From the NCBI GenBank assembly GCA_020854925.1, contig JAHKLV010000213.1, forward strand, positions 1 to 8,788: a stretch of DNA of 8,788 nt, read 5' to 3'. The position numbers and the translations under genes are program-made. The notes below the pieces were generated by a model. It saw nothing but the letters and a program-made list of their open reading frames with translations, ran no database searches and had not been told where the DNA came from. Numbering within the stretch: the first letter of the stretch is position 1; every line of letters starts with the position of its first letter. The stretch is from Candidatus Methanofastidiosia archaeon. GTDB taxonomy: Archaea > Methanobacteriota_B > Thermococci > Methanofastidiosales > NM3. Positions 1 to 6,421 of this stretch are shown in pieces.

Positions 1-166
1 CGGGGACGGTGGTACAGCCGACAAAGGTGTGCTCGCCCTCGAGCGCCGCAATGATATGGGGGCCAGAGAGGTCCTCGCGCTCCTGGCGGGAGCATGAGTC
101 TGAGATGGTAATGACAAAAAAAGAGAACGCCTTGGGGGCGTGCTGTCGGTGAGACGATGCAGACAC
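1..166 (-). CDS. moaB: MoaB/MogA-family molybdopterin adenylyltransferase, N-terminal 55 residues (cut by window edge)
   Basis: This is the 5' part of a gene that runs off the left edge. The translation from a GTG at 166-164 gives MSASSHRQHAPKAF, then a hydrophobic first strand FFVITISDS and a PHIIAALEGE helix followed by VGCTTVP. This is the typical opening of the MoaB/MogA fold (VxTVSD, then D-SG-x-I, then a strand ending in VP). The family activates molybdopterin by adenylating it before metal insertion by MoeA; archaeal MoaB is known to do this. The start is chosen because GGAG at 180-177 lies 10 bases upstream and because the gene begins 4 bases after the moaC stop. It is the ninth gene of the wtp-moe-moa string. 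The catalytic part is outside the window, so the assignment rests on the N-terminus and the operon context. Confidence 0.8.
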   Translation of the reverse strand, partial: MSASSHRQHAPKAFSFFVITISDSCSRQEREDLSGPHIIAALEGEHTFVGCTTVP

Positions 167-170
167 GATA

Positions 171-629
171 TCACTTCTCCTTCCTGACAACGCGGATATC
201 CTCTATGGCAGTGGCGGGATACTGACCTTTCGCATCCTTCTCGTTAGCTTTCACCATGTCCCAGATGGCAAGAAGGGCGGCGGAGACACCCACAAGCGCC
301 TCCATCTCCACACCGGTTCGGTGTGTTGTTCGTGCCTCGCATGAGGCACTGATACGGTCAGCATGCACCGCGAACGTGACGGACACCTCATCGAGAGGTA
401 CCTGGTGGCAGAGCGGAATGAGCGACGAGGTGCGTTTGGCGGCCATGATGCCTGCTATCTGGGCCGTGGCAAGGACGTTGCCCTTGCGTATCCCGTCGGA
501 GGTAATAAGCGCTATGGTGTCGGGCGAAAGGATGATGGTGCCTTCGGCAAGGGCGCGCCGCTGGGACGGCCCCTTACCCGATATGTCCACCATGACCACG
601 CCCTTGTCGTTCACATGTGTCAAGGCCAT
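171..629 (-). CDS. moaC: Cyclic pyranopterin monophosphate synthase MoaC
   Basis: MoaC of 152 residues, the normal family length. It converts 3',8-cyclo-7,8-dihydro-GTP, the product of MoaA, into cyclic pyranopterin monophosphate (cPMP), the first stable intermediate of the molybdenum/tungsten cofactor pathway, in the cytoplasm. Visible family motifs are MVDISGK (13-19), GIRKGNVLATAQIAGIMAAK (46-65), LIPLCHQ with H75 (70-76), and TGVEMEAL followed by IWDMVKA (105-128). D124 and K127 correspond to the catalytic Asp and Lys of the family, and K49 to the first conserved Lys. The ATG directly follows the moaE TAG (TAGATG). A GGTGAG site sits inside the last codons of moaE, so translational coupling is likely. 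The C-terminal tail ends in a basic RVVRKEK and lacks the longer tail of enterobacterial MoaC. Confidence 0.95.
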   Translation of the reverse strand: MALTHVNDKGVVMVDISGKGPSQRRALAEGTIILSPDTIALITSDGIRKGNVLATAQIAGIMAAKRTSSLIPLCHQVPLDEVSVTFAVHADRISASCEARTTHRTGVEMEALVGVSAALLAIWDMVKANEKDAKGQYPATAIEDIRVVRKEK

Positions 630-1034
630 CTACTCACCATGCCAGTACGAGGAAGCGTCGGTATGCTCCTTCTTAAAAAGCGGTACGCGCCGCTTGAGTT
701 CTTCGAGGATGTAGCGCATGCCGTCACAGGCGGCGGAGCGTTCCTCCGCGACGGCGATGATGACGACGATACGGTCACCCGGGCGCAAGAGACCCACACG
801 GTGGATGACCAAAACATCGGCAAGGCCCCATTGCTCTCGAGCCTCGTGCTCGATGGCGGTGAGCTCCCGGTACGCCATGTCCTCGTAAGCCTCGAGCTCG
901 AGCGCCGACACGGCCGCACCGTACGCAGGATTCTTCACCGTACCCACAAAGAGGGCAAGCGCTCCGCAGTCATCACGCTTCATCCGCTGCACATGCTCGT
1001 CAAGGGAGATGTCCTCTGTCTGTATCCGTATCAT
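630..1034 (-). CDS. moaE: Molybdopterin synthase catalytic subunit MoaE
   Basis: Large subunit of MPT synthase. With thiocarboxylated MoaD it transfers two sulfurs to cPMP to make molybdopterin. The 134-residue product shows GALALFVGTVKN (24-35), LELEAYEDMA (45-54), HRVG (78-81), EERSAA (97-102) and LKRRVPLFKKE (113-123). K114 and K121 fit the active-site lysines of E. coli MoaE (K119, K126), and R99 fits R104. Two family residues differ: the usual VRN is VKN (K34) and the usual HR pair is ER (E98). The ATG at 1034 is chosen because it follows the moaD TGA by one base and gives the normal N-terminus MIRIQTEDI. A GTG at 1043 in the same frame, inside the end of moaD, would add three residues and cannot be excluded. 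Confidence 0.93.
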   Translation of the reverse strand: MIRIQTEDISLDEHVQRMKRDDCGALALFVGTVKNPAYGAAVSALELEAYEDMAYRELTAIEHEAREQWGLADVLVIHRVGLLRPGDRIVVIIAVAEERSAACDGMRYILEELKRRVPLFKKEHTDASSYWHGE

Positions 1035-1035
1035 G

Positions 1036-1278
1036 TCAACCACCGCTCGCCGGATAGAGCACCCCTACTTCGTCGCCATCCTTTAAAATGGTATTTTCTG
1101 TCACATATGCCCCGTTCACCGCATAGGAAAGGGGAAGAGCAGTAAGATCGGTGCCGTGGGCCCGCGATACGTATAGAATCAGTTCACTCACGGTGGCACC
1201 CGAAGGAAGGTCGATATCCTCGGCGGATAATCCCAGGCGCTCTCGGGCACCGGCAAAGAACCTGACGGTTACACGCAT
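1036..1278 (-). CDS. moaD: Molybdopterin synthase sulfur carrier subunit MoaD
   Basis: A small ubiquitin-fold (beta-grasp) sulfur carrier of 80 residues, the usual MoaD size. It begins MRVTVRFFAGARERLG, the standard first strand and FFA-x-RE helix. It has the conserved AVNGAYV (53-59) and LKDGDEVGVLYPASGG (65-80), ending exactly in the Gly-Gly that is adenylated and thiocarboxylated. It plugs into MoaE as sulfur donor; the two genes are adjacent here. The activating enzyme (MoeB/ThiF family) is not in the window. The ATG at 1278 is preferred because it follows the moaA TAG by two bases and matches the family N-terminus. A GTG at 1287, overlapping the end of moaA, would add MLV. Confidence 0.94.
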   Translation of the reverse strand: MRVTVRFFAGARERLGLSAEDIDLPSGATVSELILYVSRAHGTDLTALPLSYAVNGAYVTENTILKDGDEVGVLYPASGG

Positions 1279-1280
1279 GA

Positions 1281-2186
1281 CTAGCACCAGTAGGGATGCT
1301 TCTCCTTTATCGCCGCGGCAAGGACCTCGGCGATGTGCCCCTCGTCCGAAAAATCCGAGATTTTGCTCAGATGCTCGTTGTCAAAGAGACACTTTTTCAC
1401 ATACCCCTCGCTCGTAAGCCGGATGCTCGTGCAGTTGCGGCAAAAGGTGGGATTGTGCATGGAACCCACCACCTCGACCCTCTGGGGCAGGCAGTAGACC
1501 TTCCTGTTGTGTTTTTCCCTGCCTTGGACCGATGATGACCTCGAGGCAAGATACGTTTCTATGGGGGCGACGGGCACGTGATTCTCTTGGTAAAAGGGGT
1601 CCTGCTCCCCCTCCCTGGAAGCTATGAGCTCTATGAGCTGGAGCACCATGCCGTCTTGCAGGAAGTCGATAAGGGCATCAAGCTCCCCAACATTCCGCTT
1701 GAGGAGGACGACGTTGAGCTTGAGGGGCGTGAGTCCCTCTGCATAGGCGGCCTCAATGCCCCGCAGCACCTGACCATGACAGTCACAACCAACCATGGAA
1801 GCATAGGTGGTGGGATCGAGGCTGTTGAGCGTGACGTTGACCCTGCCAAGACCCGCCGACGTGAGGGCGTGGGCGTAACGCTCGAGAAGCACCCCGTTCG
1901 TGGAAAGGGAGATGTCGTCCATATGGGGCGCGGCAGCGGAGACGATGTCTACGATGTCGTCACGCATGAGGGGTTCGCCTCCGGTGAAGCGTACCCGTGA
2001 GATGCCAAGTGTTGCTGCGGCGGAAAGAATGTGGCCGATGTCTGAAGGGGTCATCTCATAGTCGTGGCCGTTCGTGACGGGCTCCCCCTCTCGGTGGCAG
2101 AAGATACATGACAGGTTGCACCGCTTCGTGAGGGCGATACGGATAGTGGTAATGGGGGACTGGTCCATGGGCTCACGCTCATTCAT
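1281..2186 (-). CDS. moaA: GTP 3',8-cyclase MoaA (radical SAM), archaeal type
   Basis: Radical SAM enzyme that starts cofactor synthesis by cyclising GTP to 3',8-cyclo-7,8-dihydro-GTP, which MoaC then rearranges. The 301-residue product has the N-terminal SAM cluster motif CNLSCIFC (C23, C27, C30; CX3CX2C), the SAM-binding TGGEP (68-72), STNG (95-98) and VNVTLNSLD (116-124). The C-terminal GTP-binding cluster is CRNC plus a later Cys (C249, C252, C266; CX2CX13C). All six cluster cysteines are present, so it should be active. It ends in HPYWC, without the C-terminal Gly-Gly of bacterial and human MoaA. The start at 2186 overlaps the end of moeA by 8 bases. An ATG at 2168, with a GTGAG upstream, would also give a normal N-terminus (MDQSPITTIR). 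The ATG at 2213 deep inside moeA is unlikely. Confidence 0.95.
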   Translation of the reverse strand: MNEREPMDQSPITTIRIALTKRCNLSCIFCHREGEPVTNGHDYEMTPSDIGHILSAAATLGISRVRFTGGEPLMRDDIVDIVSAAAPHMDDISLSTNGVLLERYAHALTSAGLGRVNVTLNSLDPTTYASMVGCDCHGQVLRGIEAAYAEGLTPLKLNVVLLKRNVGELDALIDFLQDGMVLQLIELIASREGEQDPFYQENHVPVAPIETYLASRSSSVQGREKHNRKVYCLPQRVEVVGSMHNPTFCRNCTSIRLTSEGYVKKCLFDNEHLSKISDFSDEGHIAEVLAAAIKEKHPYWC

Positions 2187-3387
2187 CGAGGAGGACGACC
2201 TTGACGACATCACCCTCGTCGAGATACTCGTCCAGCACGTCTAACACGGCAAACCCGTCGGCATCCATGAGGCTCGAAAGCGCTCCACTCCCGCGAAAAA
2301 CGGGAACGGCCTTCCCGTCGGCGATGCGCACGGGGAGGTACTGCCTTCTGCCGACCGGCACGGAAAGGCGCTTTGCCAAGGGATAACATGCGGTCCTTAA
2401 AGGGTTTTCCATGGCGCTCAGTGCCAAAATGGCCGGCCGCACGAGAAGGGTGAAGAGGGTATAGCAGGAAACAGGGTGCCCGGGAAGCCCGAACACCGGC
2501 ACTGACGACAGGGTCGCAAAGACGGTTGGCTTTCCCGGTTTCACCGCGATGCCGTGGAAATGCACCTCGCATCCCGCATCGGACAGCGCCCCGAGCACGT
2601 GGTCGCGGTGCCCCTTCGAAACGCCGGCGGAGAGGATGACAGCATCATGGCCCGCCGCAGACGCGACGGCAGCGGCAAGTGAAGCGCGGTCGTCGGGAAC
2701 GATGCCCCGCGGCACGGGCACTGCGCCGAGCGCGGCAAGCGCGGCACACAGCTGCGGACCGTTGGCGTCATGGGTCCTGCCGTACGCGGGCGGGCAGGAC
2801 GGGTCGATAACCTCAGTCCCTGTTGAGAAAACCGCGACCCGAGGACGCGGAAAACAAGATACCTCTGAAACACCGGCACCCGCGAGCAGCGCCACGAGGC
2901 GCGGCGTAACGCGTGTGCCGCGTCGGACAAGAACAGTCCCCGCCCCGATATCGTATCCGGGGCGCATGATGTGCTGGCCCGGCAGCACCGGCGCCCGGGC
3001 CGTTATCGTATCGTCGCCTTCGCCCGCGTCCTCGCGCATGAGGACCGCGTCGGCCCCGTCAGGGACGGCCGCCCCCGTTGCCACATAGACACAGGTGCCA
3101 GATGTCACGGAACGGCGGACCTCATCTCCCGCATGGGCCGCGCCGCACAAAGAGAGCCGCACAGGCGTGGCGTCCGAGGCCCCGTACAGGTCTGTGGAGC
3201 TGACGGCATATCCGTCCATCTGTGCCTTGGGATATGAGGGGACATCGTACGGAGCGGCCACGTCCGCGCAGACGACTCTGCCGCAGGCAGCACCGACTGA
3301 GACGCGTTCCCTGCCGGTGAGCGGGGGGATGTGATGGCGTACCAGGGACAGTGCCGTATCCATGTCTATGAGGGAAAGGTAATCCAC
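2179..3387 (-). CDS. moeA: Molybdopterin molybdenumtransferase MoeA
   Basis: Inserts molybdate or tungstate into adenylated molybdopterin, the last step of basic cofactor synthesis. Length is 402 residues, normal for MoeA. Numbered from the GTG start, visible motifs are MDGYAV (57-62), ATGAAVPDGADAV (103-115), STGTE (188-192), HDANG (206-210), LSAGVSKG (252-259), KPGKP (283-287) and GLPGHPVS (300-307), followed by the small C-terminal beta-barrel domain IV. Asp58 and Asp207 are in place of the conserved acidic residues. STGTE replaces the common STGDE, and SAG replaces SGG. A GTG start at 3387 is preferred because AGGTG lies 7 bases upstream. A TTG at 3393 would be only one base from that site, and the ATG at 3363 has no visible site. 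The gene lies between the metal importer and the moa genes, so uptake and insertion are co-expressed. Confidence 0.94.
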   Translation of the reverse strand: MDYLSLIDMDTALSLVRHHIPPLTGRERVSVGAACGRVVCADVAAPYDVPSYPKAQMDGYAVSSTDLYGASDATPVRLSLCGAAHAGDEVRRSVTSGTCVYVATGAAVPDGADAVLMREDAGEGDDTITARAPVLPGQHIMRPGYDIGAGTVLVRRGTRVTPRLVALLAGAGVSEVSCFPRPRVAVFSTGTEVIDPSCPPAYGRTHDANGPQLCAALAALGAVPVPRGIVPDDRASLAAAVASAAGHDAVILSAGVSKGHRDHVLGALSDAGCEVHFHGIAVKPGKPTVFATLSSVPVFGLPGHPVSCYTLFTLLVRPAILALSAMENPLRTACYPLAKRLSVPVGRRQYLPVRIADGKAVPVFRGSGALSSLMDADGFAVLDVLDEYLDEGDVVKVVLLDE

Positions 3388-3397
3388 GTGCAAACAC

Positions 3398-4459
3398 CTA
3401 CTGCCGTATAACGTGAAGCGCGGTCATCTTAAAGATGGCTGATGCAGACGCGCCAACAGTGAGCGACAACAGCTCAAGCGACCGCTTCGTGACGGTTGCA
3501 GTCACCAGCACGCCACAGTCGATGCGCACGAGGGAGTAAAATCCCCGTGGCTCGATGTCGGTAACGACGCCAAACAGCGTATTACGCGCGCTTCCGGGGG
3601 ATGACGAGCCCACCACCACGTCCTCGGGGCGAAGCATGACGCGCACAGTCTCACCCACGGCGAGGGTATCGGGGGGGACATGCAGCATCACGGCGCCAAG
3701 GTCGACGGTGGCGGCATCTTCCTCCAGCCTCGCGACAACGCCTGACCACACGTTCTCAATCTTCACGAAGGATGCGAGTTCCGTTGATTGTGGCCTATAA
3801 AAAATCTCCTCTGGAGTCCCCACCTGGACGATGCGCCCGTCCATCATGACCCCGATACGGTCCGCCATGACCATTGCTTCCTCCTGGCTGTGTGTCACGT
3901 GGACGACGGTCACCCGCTCGCGGCGATGAACCTCCTTCATCTCGCGCACAAGCGCGGCCTTCGTGTTCTCATCGAGGGCAGAGAACGGCTCGTCGAGGAG
4001 GAGGATGCGGGGACGGGGTGCGAGTGCCCGAGCCAGCGCCACCTTCTGTTGCTCGCCGCCAGACAGCGTCGTGACATCCCGGGATACGAGATGCCCGATG
4101 GAAAGGGATGCCACGAGCTCCCGCGAGCGCTCAAGGCGCCCCTCCTTGCCCACGCCACGGACCGCAAGGCCGTACGAGATGTTTTTCATGACATCATAGT
4201 GGGGAAAGAGATTGTAGTCCTGGTAGAGAAAGCCGATGTTCCGCCGCTCGGGTGCAAGCTGGGTGACATCCTCCCCCTGCAGGACTATCCTGCCTTCACG
4301 CGGGTGGTAGATGCCGGCGATGACCTCGAGGAGCAACGTCTTTCCCGACCCTGTGGGTCCGAGGATGACGAAGTACTCGCCGTCCTTGACAGAGAGCGAA
4401 ACGTCCTTGAGTGAGAAAATACCTCCCCAGTCGTGCGAGACGCGTTCGATGGAGATCAT
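3398..4459 (-). CDS. wtpC: Tungstate/molybdate ABC transporter ATP-binding protein
   Basis: ATPase subunit of the oxyanion importer, 353 residues from the chosen ATG. In order: Walker A GPTGSGKT (34-41), Q-loop YQDYNLFP with Q80 (79-86), signature LSGGEQQ (132-138), Walker B ILLLDEP (152-158), and switch His in VTHSQEEA (H190). A C-terminal TOBE-like region follows from about 240, including MLRPEDVVV (275-283); such regions in ModC-type proteins bind oxyanion or mediate feedback. It would sit on the cytoplasmic face with WtpB. The ATG at 4459 is chosen because it comes one base after the wtpB stop and has GGAGG 7 bases upstream. An upstream ATG at 4492 inside wtpB would add 11 residues unlike the family (MPCAWPRGGAD). 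Tungstate versus molybdate preference cannot be told from this subunit. Confidence 0.92.
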   Translation of the reverse strand: MISIERVSHDWGGIFSLKDVSLSVKDGEYFVILGPTGSGKTLLLEVIAGIYHPREGRIVLQGEDVTQLAPERRNIGFLYQDYNLFPHYDVMKNISYGLAVRGVGKEGRLERSRELVASLSIGHLVSRDVTTLSGGEQQKVALARALAPRPRILLLDEPFSALDENTKAALVREMKEVHRRERVTVVHVTHSQEEAMVMADRIGVMMDGRIVQVGTPEEIFYRPQSTELASFVKIENVWSGVVARLEEDAATVDLGAVMLHVPPDTLAVGETVRVMLRPEDVVVGSSSPGSARNTLFGVVTDIEPRGFYSLVRIDCGVLVTATVTKRSLELLSLTVGASASAIFKMTALHVIRQ

Positions 4460-4460
4460 G

Positions 4461-5267
4461 TCAGCGCCTCCTCGTGGCCATGCGCATGGCAAGGAATGTC
4501 ACGAAGCAGATGAGGATAAGAAGGACAGCGATGGGCTGCGACTGACCGAGGCCGCCGGTGTTGAATCGGTACAGGATAAGGGTCGAGGCAATCATAGGAT
4601 AATACGCGATGATGACAACGGCGCCGAACTCGCTCACGCCCCGGGCCCATGCCATAATGGCGCCCGATAGCAAGTGGGGCCGTGCCAGGGGGAGGGCGAT
4701 GTTCCGAAACGCACGCCACTGATTGGCGCCCAGGGTGCGGGCGACCCGCTCGTAGTTGGGGTCCACGCTGGAAAACCCCTCGATGGCAGCGTTCACGAAA
4801 AAAGGGTAGCTGACGAAGAACATGGCAGCGACGATGCCCCACATCGAGTCCTGAAACACGATACCAAGCTGCTCGAAAAACGAACCAACGGCGCCACGTC
4901 GCATAAGCAGTGAGAACAGCGCAATACCGGCCACGGTGTGCGGGATGATGACGGGAATATCGATGATAGCGGAAAGCACGTCCTTTCCAGGAAACGAATG
5001 GCGCGCCATGACATAGGCAAGCGGTATGCCGAGGATAACGGCAATGACCGTGGCAAGAAACGACGTGTAGAGGGTAAGCCAGATGGAGCGCACAACGGCG
5101 GAGTCACGGGCAATAGCGAGAAATCCGTCGGTATTGATGACAAGCTGGCGAACAAGCATGTTGAAAAGCACGGCTATGACAAAGAGGATGATGGTCATCC
5201 CGATAAGAAAAAAGAGGGAGGAAAGGGGATTCCTCCGCACTGCATGCTTCACATAGTCTGCATTCAT
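4461..5267 (-). CDS. wtpB: Tungstate/molybdate ABC transporter permease
   Basis: Membrane channel subunit, 268 residues. Hydrophobic stretches suggest six membrane segments at about 15-39, 62-88, 97-121, 141-164, 202-232 and 244-262. A cytoplasmic EAA loop lies at about 174-198, with ARTLGANQWRAFRNIALP showing the invariant Gly and the closing LP; this loop docks onto WtpC. PLAY plus the long hydrophobic run after it are typical of ModB/WtpB/CysT-type permeases. The protein ends in MATRRR, as expected for a cytoplasmic C-terminus. The ATG follows the wtpA stop by a single base (TAG, T, ATG), and its own stop is one base before the wtpC ATG, so all three transporter subunits are probably translationally coupled. 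Confidence 0.93.
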   Translation of the reverse strand: MNADYVKHAVRRNPLSSLFFLIGMTIILFVIAVLFNMLVRQLVINTDGFLAIARDSAVVRSIWLTLYTSFLATVIAVILGIPLAYVMARHSFPGKDVLSAIIDIPVIIPHTVAGIALFSLLMRRGAVGSFFEQLGIVFQDSMWGIVAAMFFVSYPFFVNAAIEGFSSVDPNYERVARTLGANQWRAFRNIALPLARPHLLSGAIMAWARGVSEFGAVVIIAYYPMIASTLILYRFNTGGLGQSQPIAVLLILICFVTFLAMRMATRRR

Positions 5268-5268
5268 A

Positions 5269-6315
5269 CTATATTTCTACAACAAGCGCTTTCAAAGCTT
5301 CCGGTAGCGCATCCATGTTGTACGCCCCAGCAGGAACAAGGGGCGGCTGGCCCTGCTCGTCAAAGACCCCCTGTCCGAACTCGTTGATGATGTAGGAGAC
5401 AAAAAGTGCTGCCTCCTCAGGATTGAGGGCGTTGAGCGGTATGGTGATGCCGTATACGATGGGAGCGCCTACGTTCGTGTTGCCGTCCGAGGTCGTTATC
5501 TGCACCGTTGCATAGGTGTCGGCATGGGCGACCGCACTCAGATTTATCTCGTCGGGGAGGGTTACAAAGCGCATGCCGTTTTGCACGGCAACGGACCGGT
5601 ATTCCCACGCGTAGTCGAGGCCGCCCTCGAGAACCATGGAGACGAGTTCAACTGACTTGTCACGGATGGTCACGTGTGCCGTGTCAGGGGACAGGTCCTC
5701 CGGTGATACGATCTGGTAGACGCCGTTGTCGTAGGTAACGGTGATGGCGGTCTGCGAACCGAGCAGGTCATCAAAGATCATGTCGTCACCATAGTATGCC
5801 TCGGCAAGCTGGAGCACCATGGGCGTACGGTACCCACACGGGTCGAGATTGGGATTCGAAAACGCCCACAACACATCATCCCTGCGGAGGATGTCATACC
5901 AGTTGTCCACCGTTATCTCGTCCGCATACCTGCTCTGGTCAGAGTAGGTGAGCACCATGTCGTTGCTGGCAAAGACCACATACCAGTCCGCATAGTCCGG
6001 CATCATCATGGCGGGTATGAGCCCGTAGTCGGCAGAGGCGAGAACATCTGCCTCGACGCCCGTATCGGTAATTTTTCTGATACAGGCCGAGCTGCCTGCC
6101 GGCTCAAGCTGGACATCGATGTAGGGGTAGTCGGCCTCAAGCGCCGACTCGACAGCCTCGAACGGGCTGGTGAGGCTGCCCGCATGGAGGACCTTGAGTG
6201 TTACCGGCTCATGCTCCTCATTACCATTACCGGATGATATGCACCCGCCCATAAGAACGCCAAGAAGAAGAAGGGCACAGGTAACACCCAGCACTGCATT
6301 TCGTTTAAAATACAT
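5269..6315 (-). CDS. wtpA: Tungstate/molybdate-binding lipoprotein WtpA
   Basis: Extracytoplasmic substrate-binding protein of 348 residues that captures tungstate or molybdate and hands it to WtpB. The N-terminus has a basic start (MYFKRN), a hydrophobic core and a lipobox LMGGC, with C25 as the probable lipid-anchored residue. Family motifs are VLHAGSLTSPFEAVE (42-56), EPAGSSACIRKI (71-82), DVLASADY (90-97), SNPNLDPCGYR (153-163) and DYAWEYRSVA (234-243). S47 and S75/S76 fit oxyanion hydrogen-bonding positions. D158 and E238 fit the two carboxylates that complete six-coordinate metal binding in characterised archaeal WtpA/ModA proteins, which points to the archaeal type rather than bacterial tetrahedral ModA. 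The ATG at 6315 has GGAG 8 bases upstream and gives a full signal peptide; longer readings to 6537 run through the promoter. First gene of the operon. Confidence 0.95.
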   Translation of the reverse strand: MYFKRNAVLGVTCALLLLGVLMGGCISSGNGNEEHEPVTLKVLHAGSLTSPFEAVESALEADYPYIDVQLEPAGSSACIRKITDTGVEADVLASADYGLIPAMMMPDYADWYVVFASNDMVLTYSDQSRYADEITVDNWYDILRRDDVLWAFSNPNLDPCGYRTPMVLQLAEAYYGDDMIFDDLLGSQTAITVTYDNGVYQIVSPEDLSPDTAHVTIRDKSVELVSMVLEGGLDYAWEYRSVAVQNGMRFVTLPDEINLSAVAHADTYATVQITTSDGNTNVGAPIVYGITIPLNALNPEEAALFVSYIINEFGQGVFDEQGQPPLVPAGAYNMDALPEALKALVVEI

Positions 6316-6323
6316 ATTCACAT

Positions 6324-6327
6324 CTCC
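6324..6327 (-). promoter_or_regulatory. Ribosome binding site of wtpA
   Basis: GGAG on the minus strand, 8 bases before the ATG at 6315. It decides the wtpA start and rules out the longer upstream reading. Confidence 0.6.
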
Positions 6328-6361
6328 GATATATAATTCTGAACATAACGAAGAAGGGACC

Positions 6362-6369
6362 TTAATAAA
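6362..6369 (-). promoter_or_regulatory. Probable TATA box of the wtp-moe-moa operon
   Basis: On the minus strand TTTATTAA is embedded in an AT-rich run preceded by GAAATA. Known archaeal spacing of about 25 bases to the transcription start would put the start near 6340. That gives a leader of about 25 bases, which contains the ribosome site. The leader would be too short for a riboswitch. No experimental start is known, so this is inference from position and base composition. Confidence 0.45.
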
Positions 6370-6386
6370 TATTTCGTATATGTATA
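6362..6386 (+). promoter_or_regulatory. Probable promoter of the divergent acetolactate decarboxylase gene
   Basis: The plus strand holds two AT-rich TATA-like elements: TTAATAAATATTT from 6362 and TATATGTATA at 6377-6386. The first would start transcription near 6391, the second near 6407. The first overlaps the likely TATA box of the opposite operon, so the two promoters may compete or share a core. TATA-TG-TATA also has two self-complementary arms and could be a regulator site, but this is weak. Confidence 0.35.
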
Positions 6387-6421
6387 GACAGAAAACGGTC
6401 ATGCGGTGGGGAAATCGATAT

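Larger units (their letters stand above)
171..6315 (-). other. Probable operon wtpABC-moeA-moaADECB (continues left of the window)
   Basis: Nine consecutive minus-strand genes with these junctions, in transcription order: wtpA-wtpB 1 base, wtpB-wtpC 1 base, wtpC-moeA 10 bases, moeA-moaA 8-base overlap, moaA-moaD 2 bases, moaD-moaE 1 base, moaE-moaC 0 bases, moaC-moaB 4 bases. No terminator or internal AT-rich promoter is seen. This spacing implies one transcript and mostly coupled translation. moaB crosses position 166 and leaves the window at 1. Confidence 0.85.

Noticed and set aside
363..1145. Long plus-strand open frame of 260 codons opposite moaC and moaE
   Set aside because: It is antisense to two clear Moa genes, has low-complexity acidic and basic runs, no family motif and no promoter; it is a GC-rich shadow.
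2549..3088. Plus-strand open frame of 179 codons opposite moeA
   Set aside because: Ser/Pro/Ala/Arg-rich translation typical of the wrong strand of a GC-rich gene; moeA motifs on the other strand are unambiguous.
3788..4414. Plus-strand open frame of 208 codons opposite wtpC
   Set aside because: Runs antisense through Walker A, the signature motif and Walker B of the ATPase gene; no recognisable protein features.
6318..6323. Start-stop pair ATGTGA on the minus strand just before wtpA, possibly a minimal regulatory ORF
   Set aside because: It lies directly after the GGAG, too close for separate initiation; chance occurrence is the simpler explanation.
6316..6361. Moco or tungsten riboswitch in the wtpA leader
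   Set aside because: The likely leader is only about 25 bases and no stable stem-loop is visible; known Moco riboswitches are bacterial and much longer.
6170..6400. Upstream extension of the decarboxylase frame into wtpA
   Set aside because: It would read through the promoter and antisense to the wtpA signal peptide; the added residues do not resemble the family.
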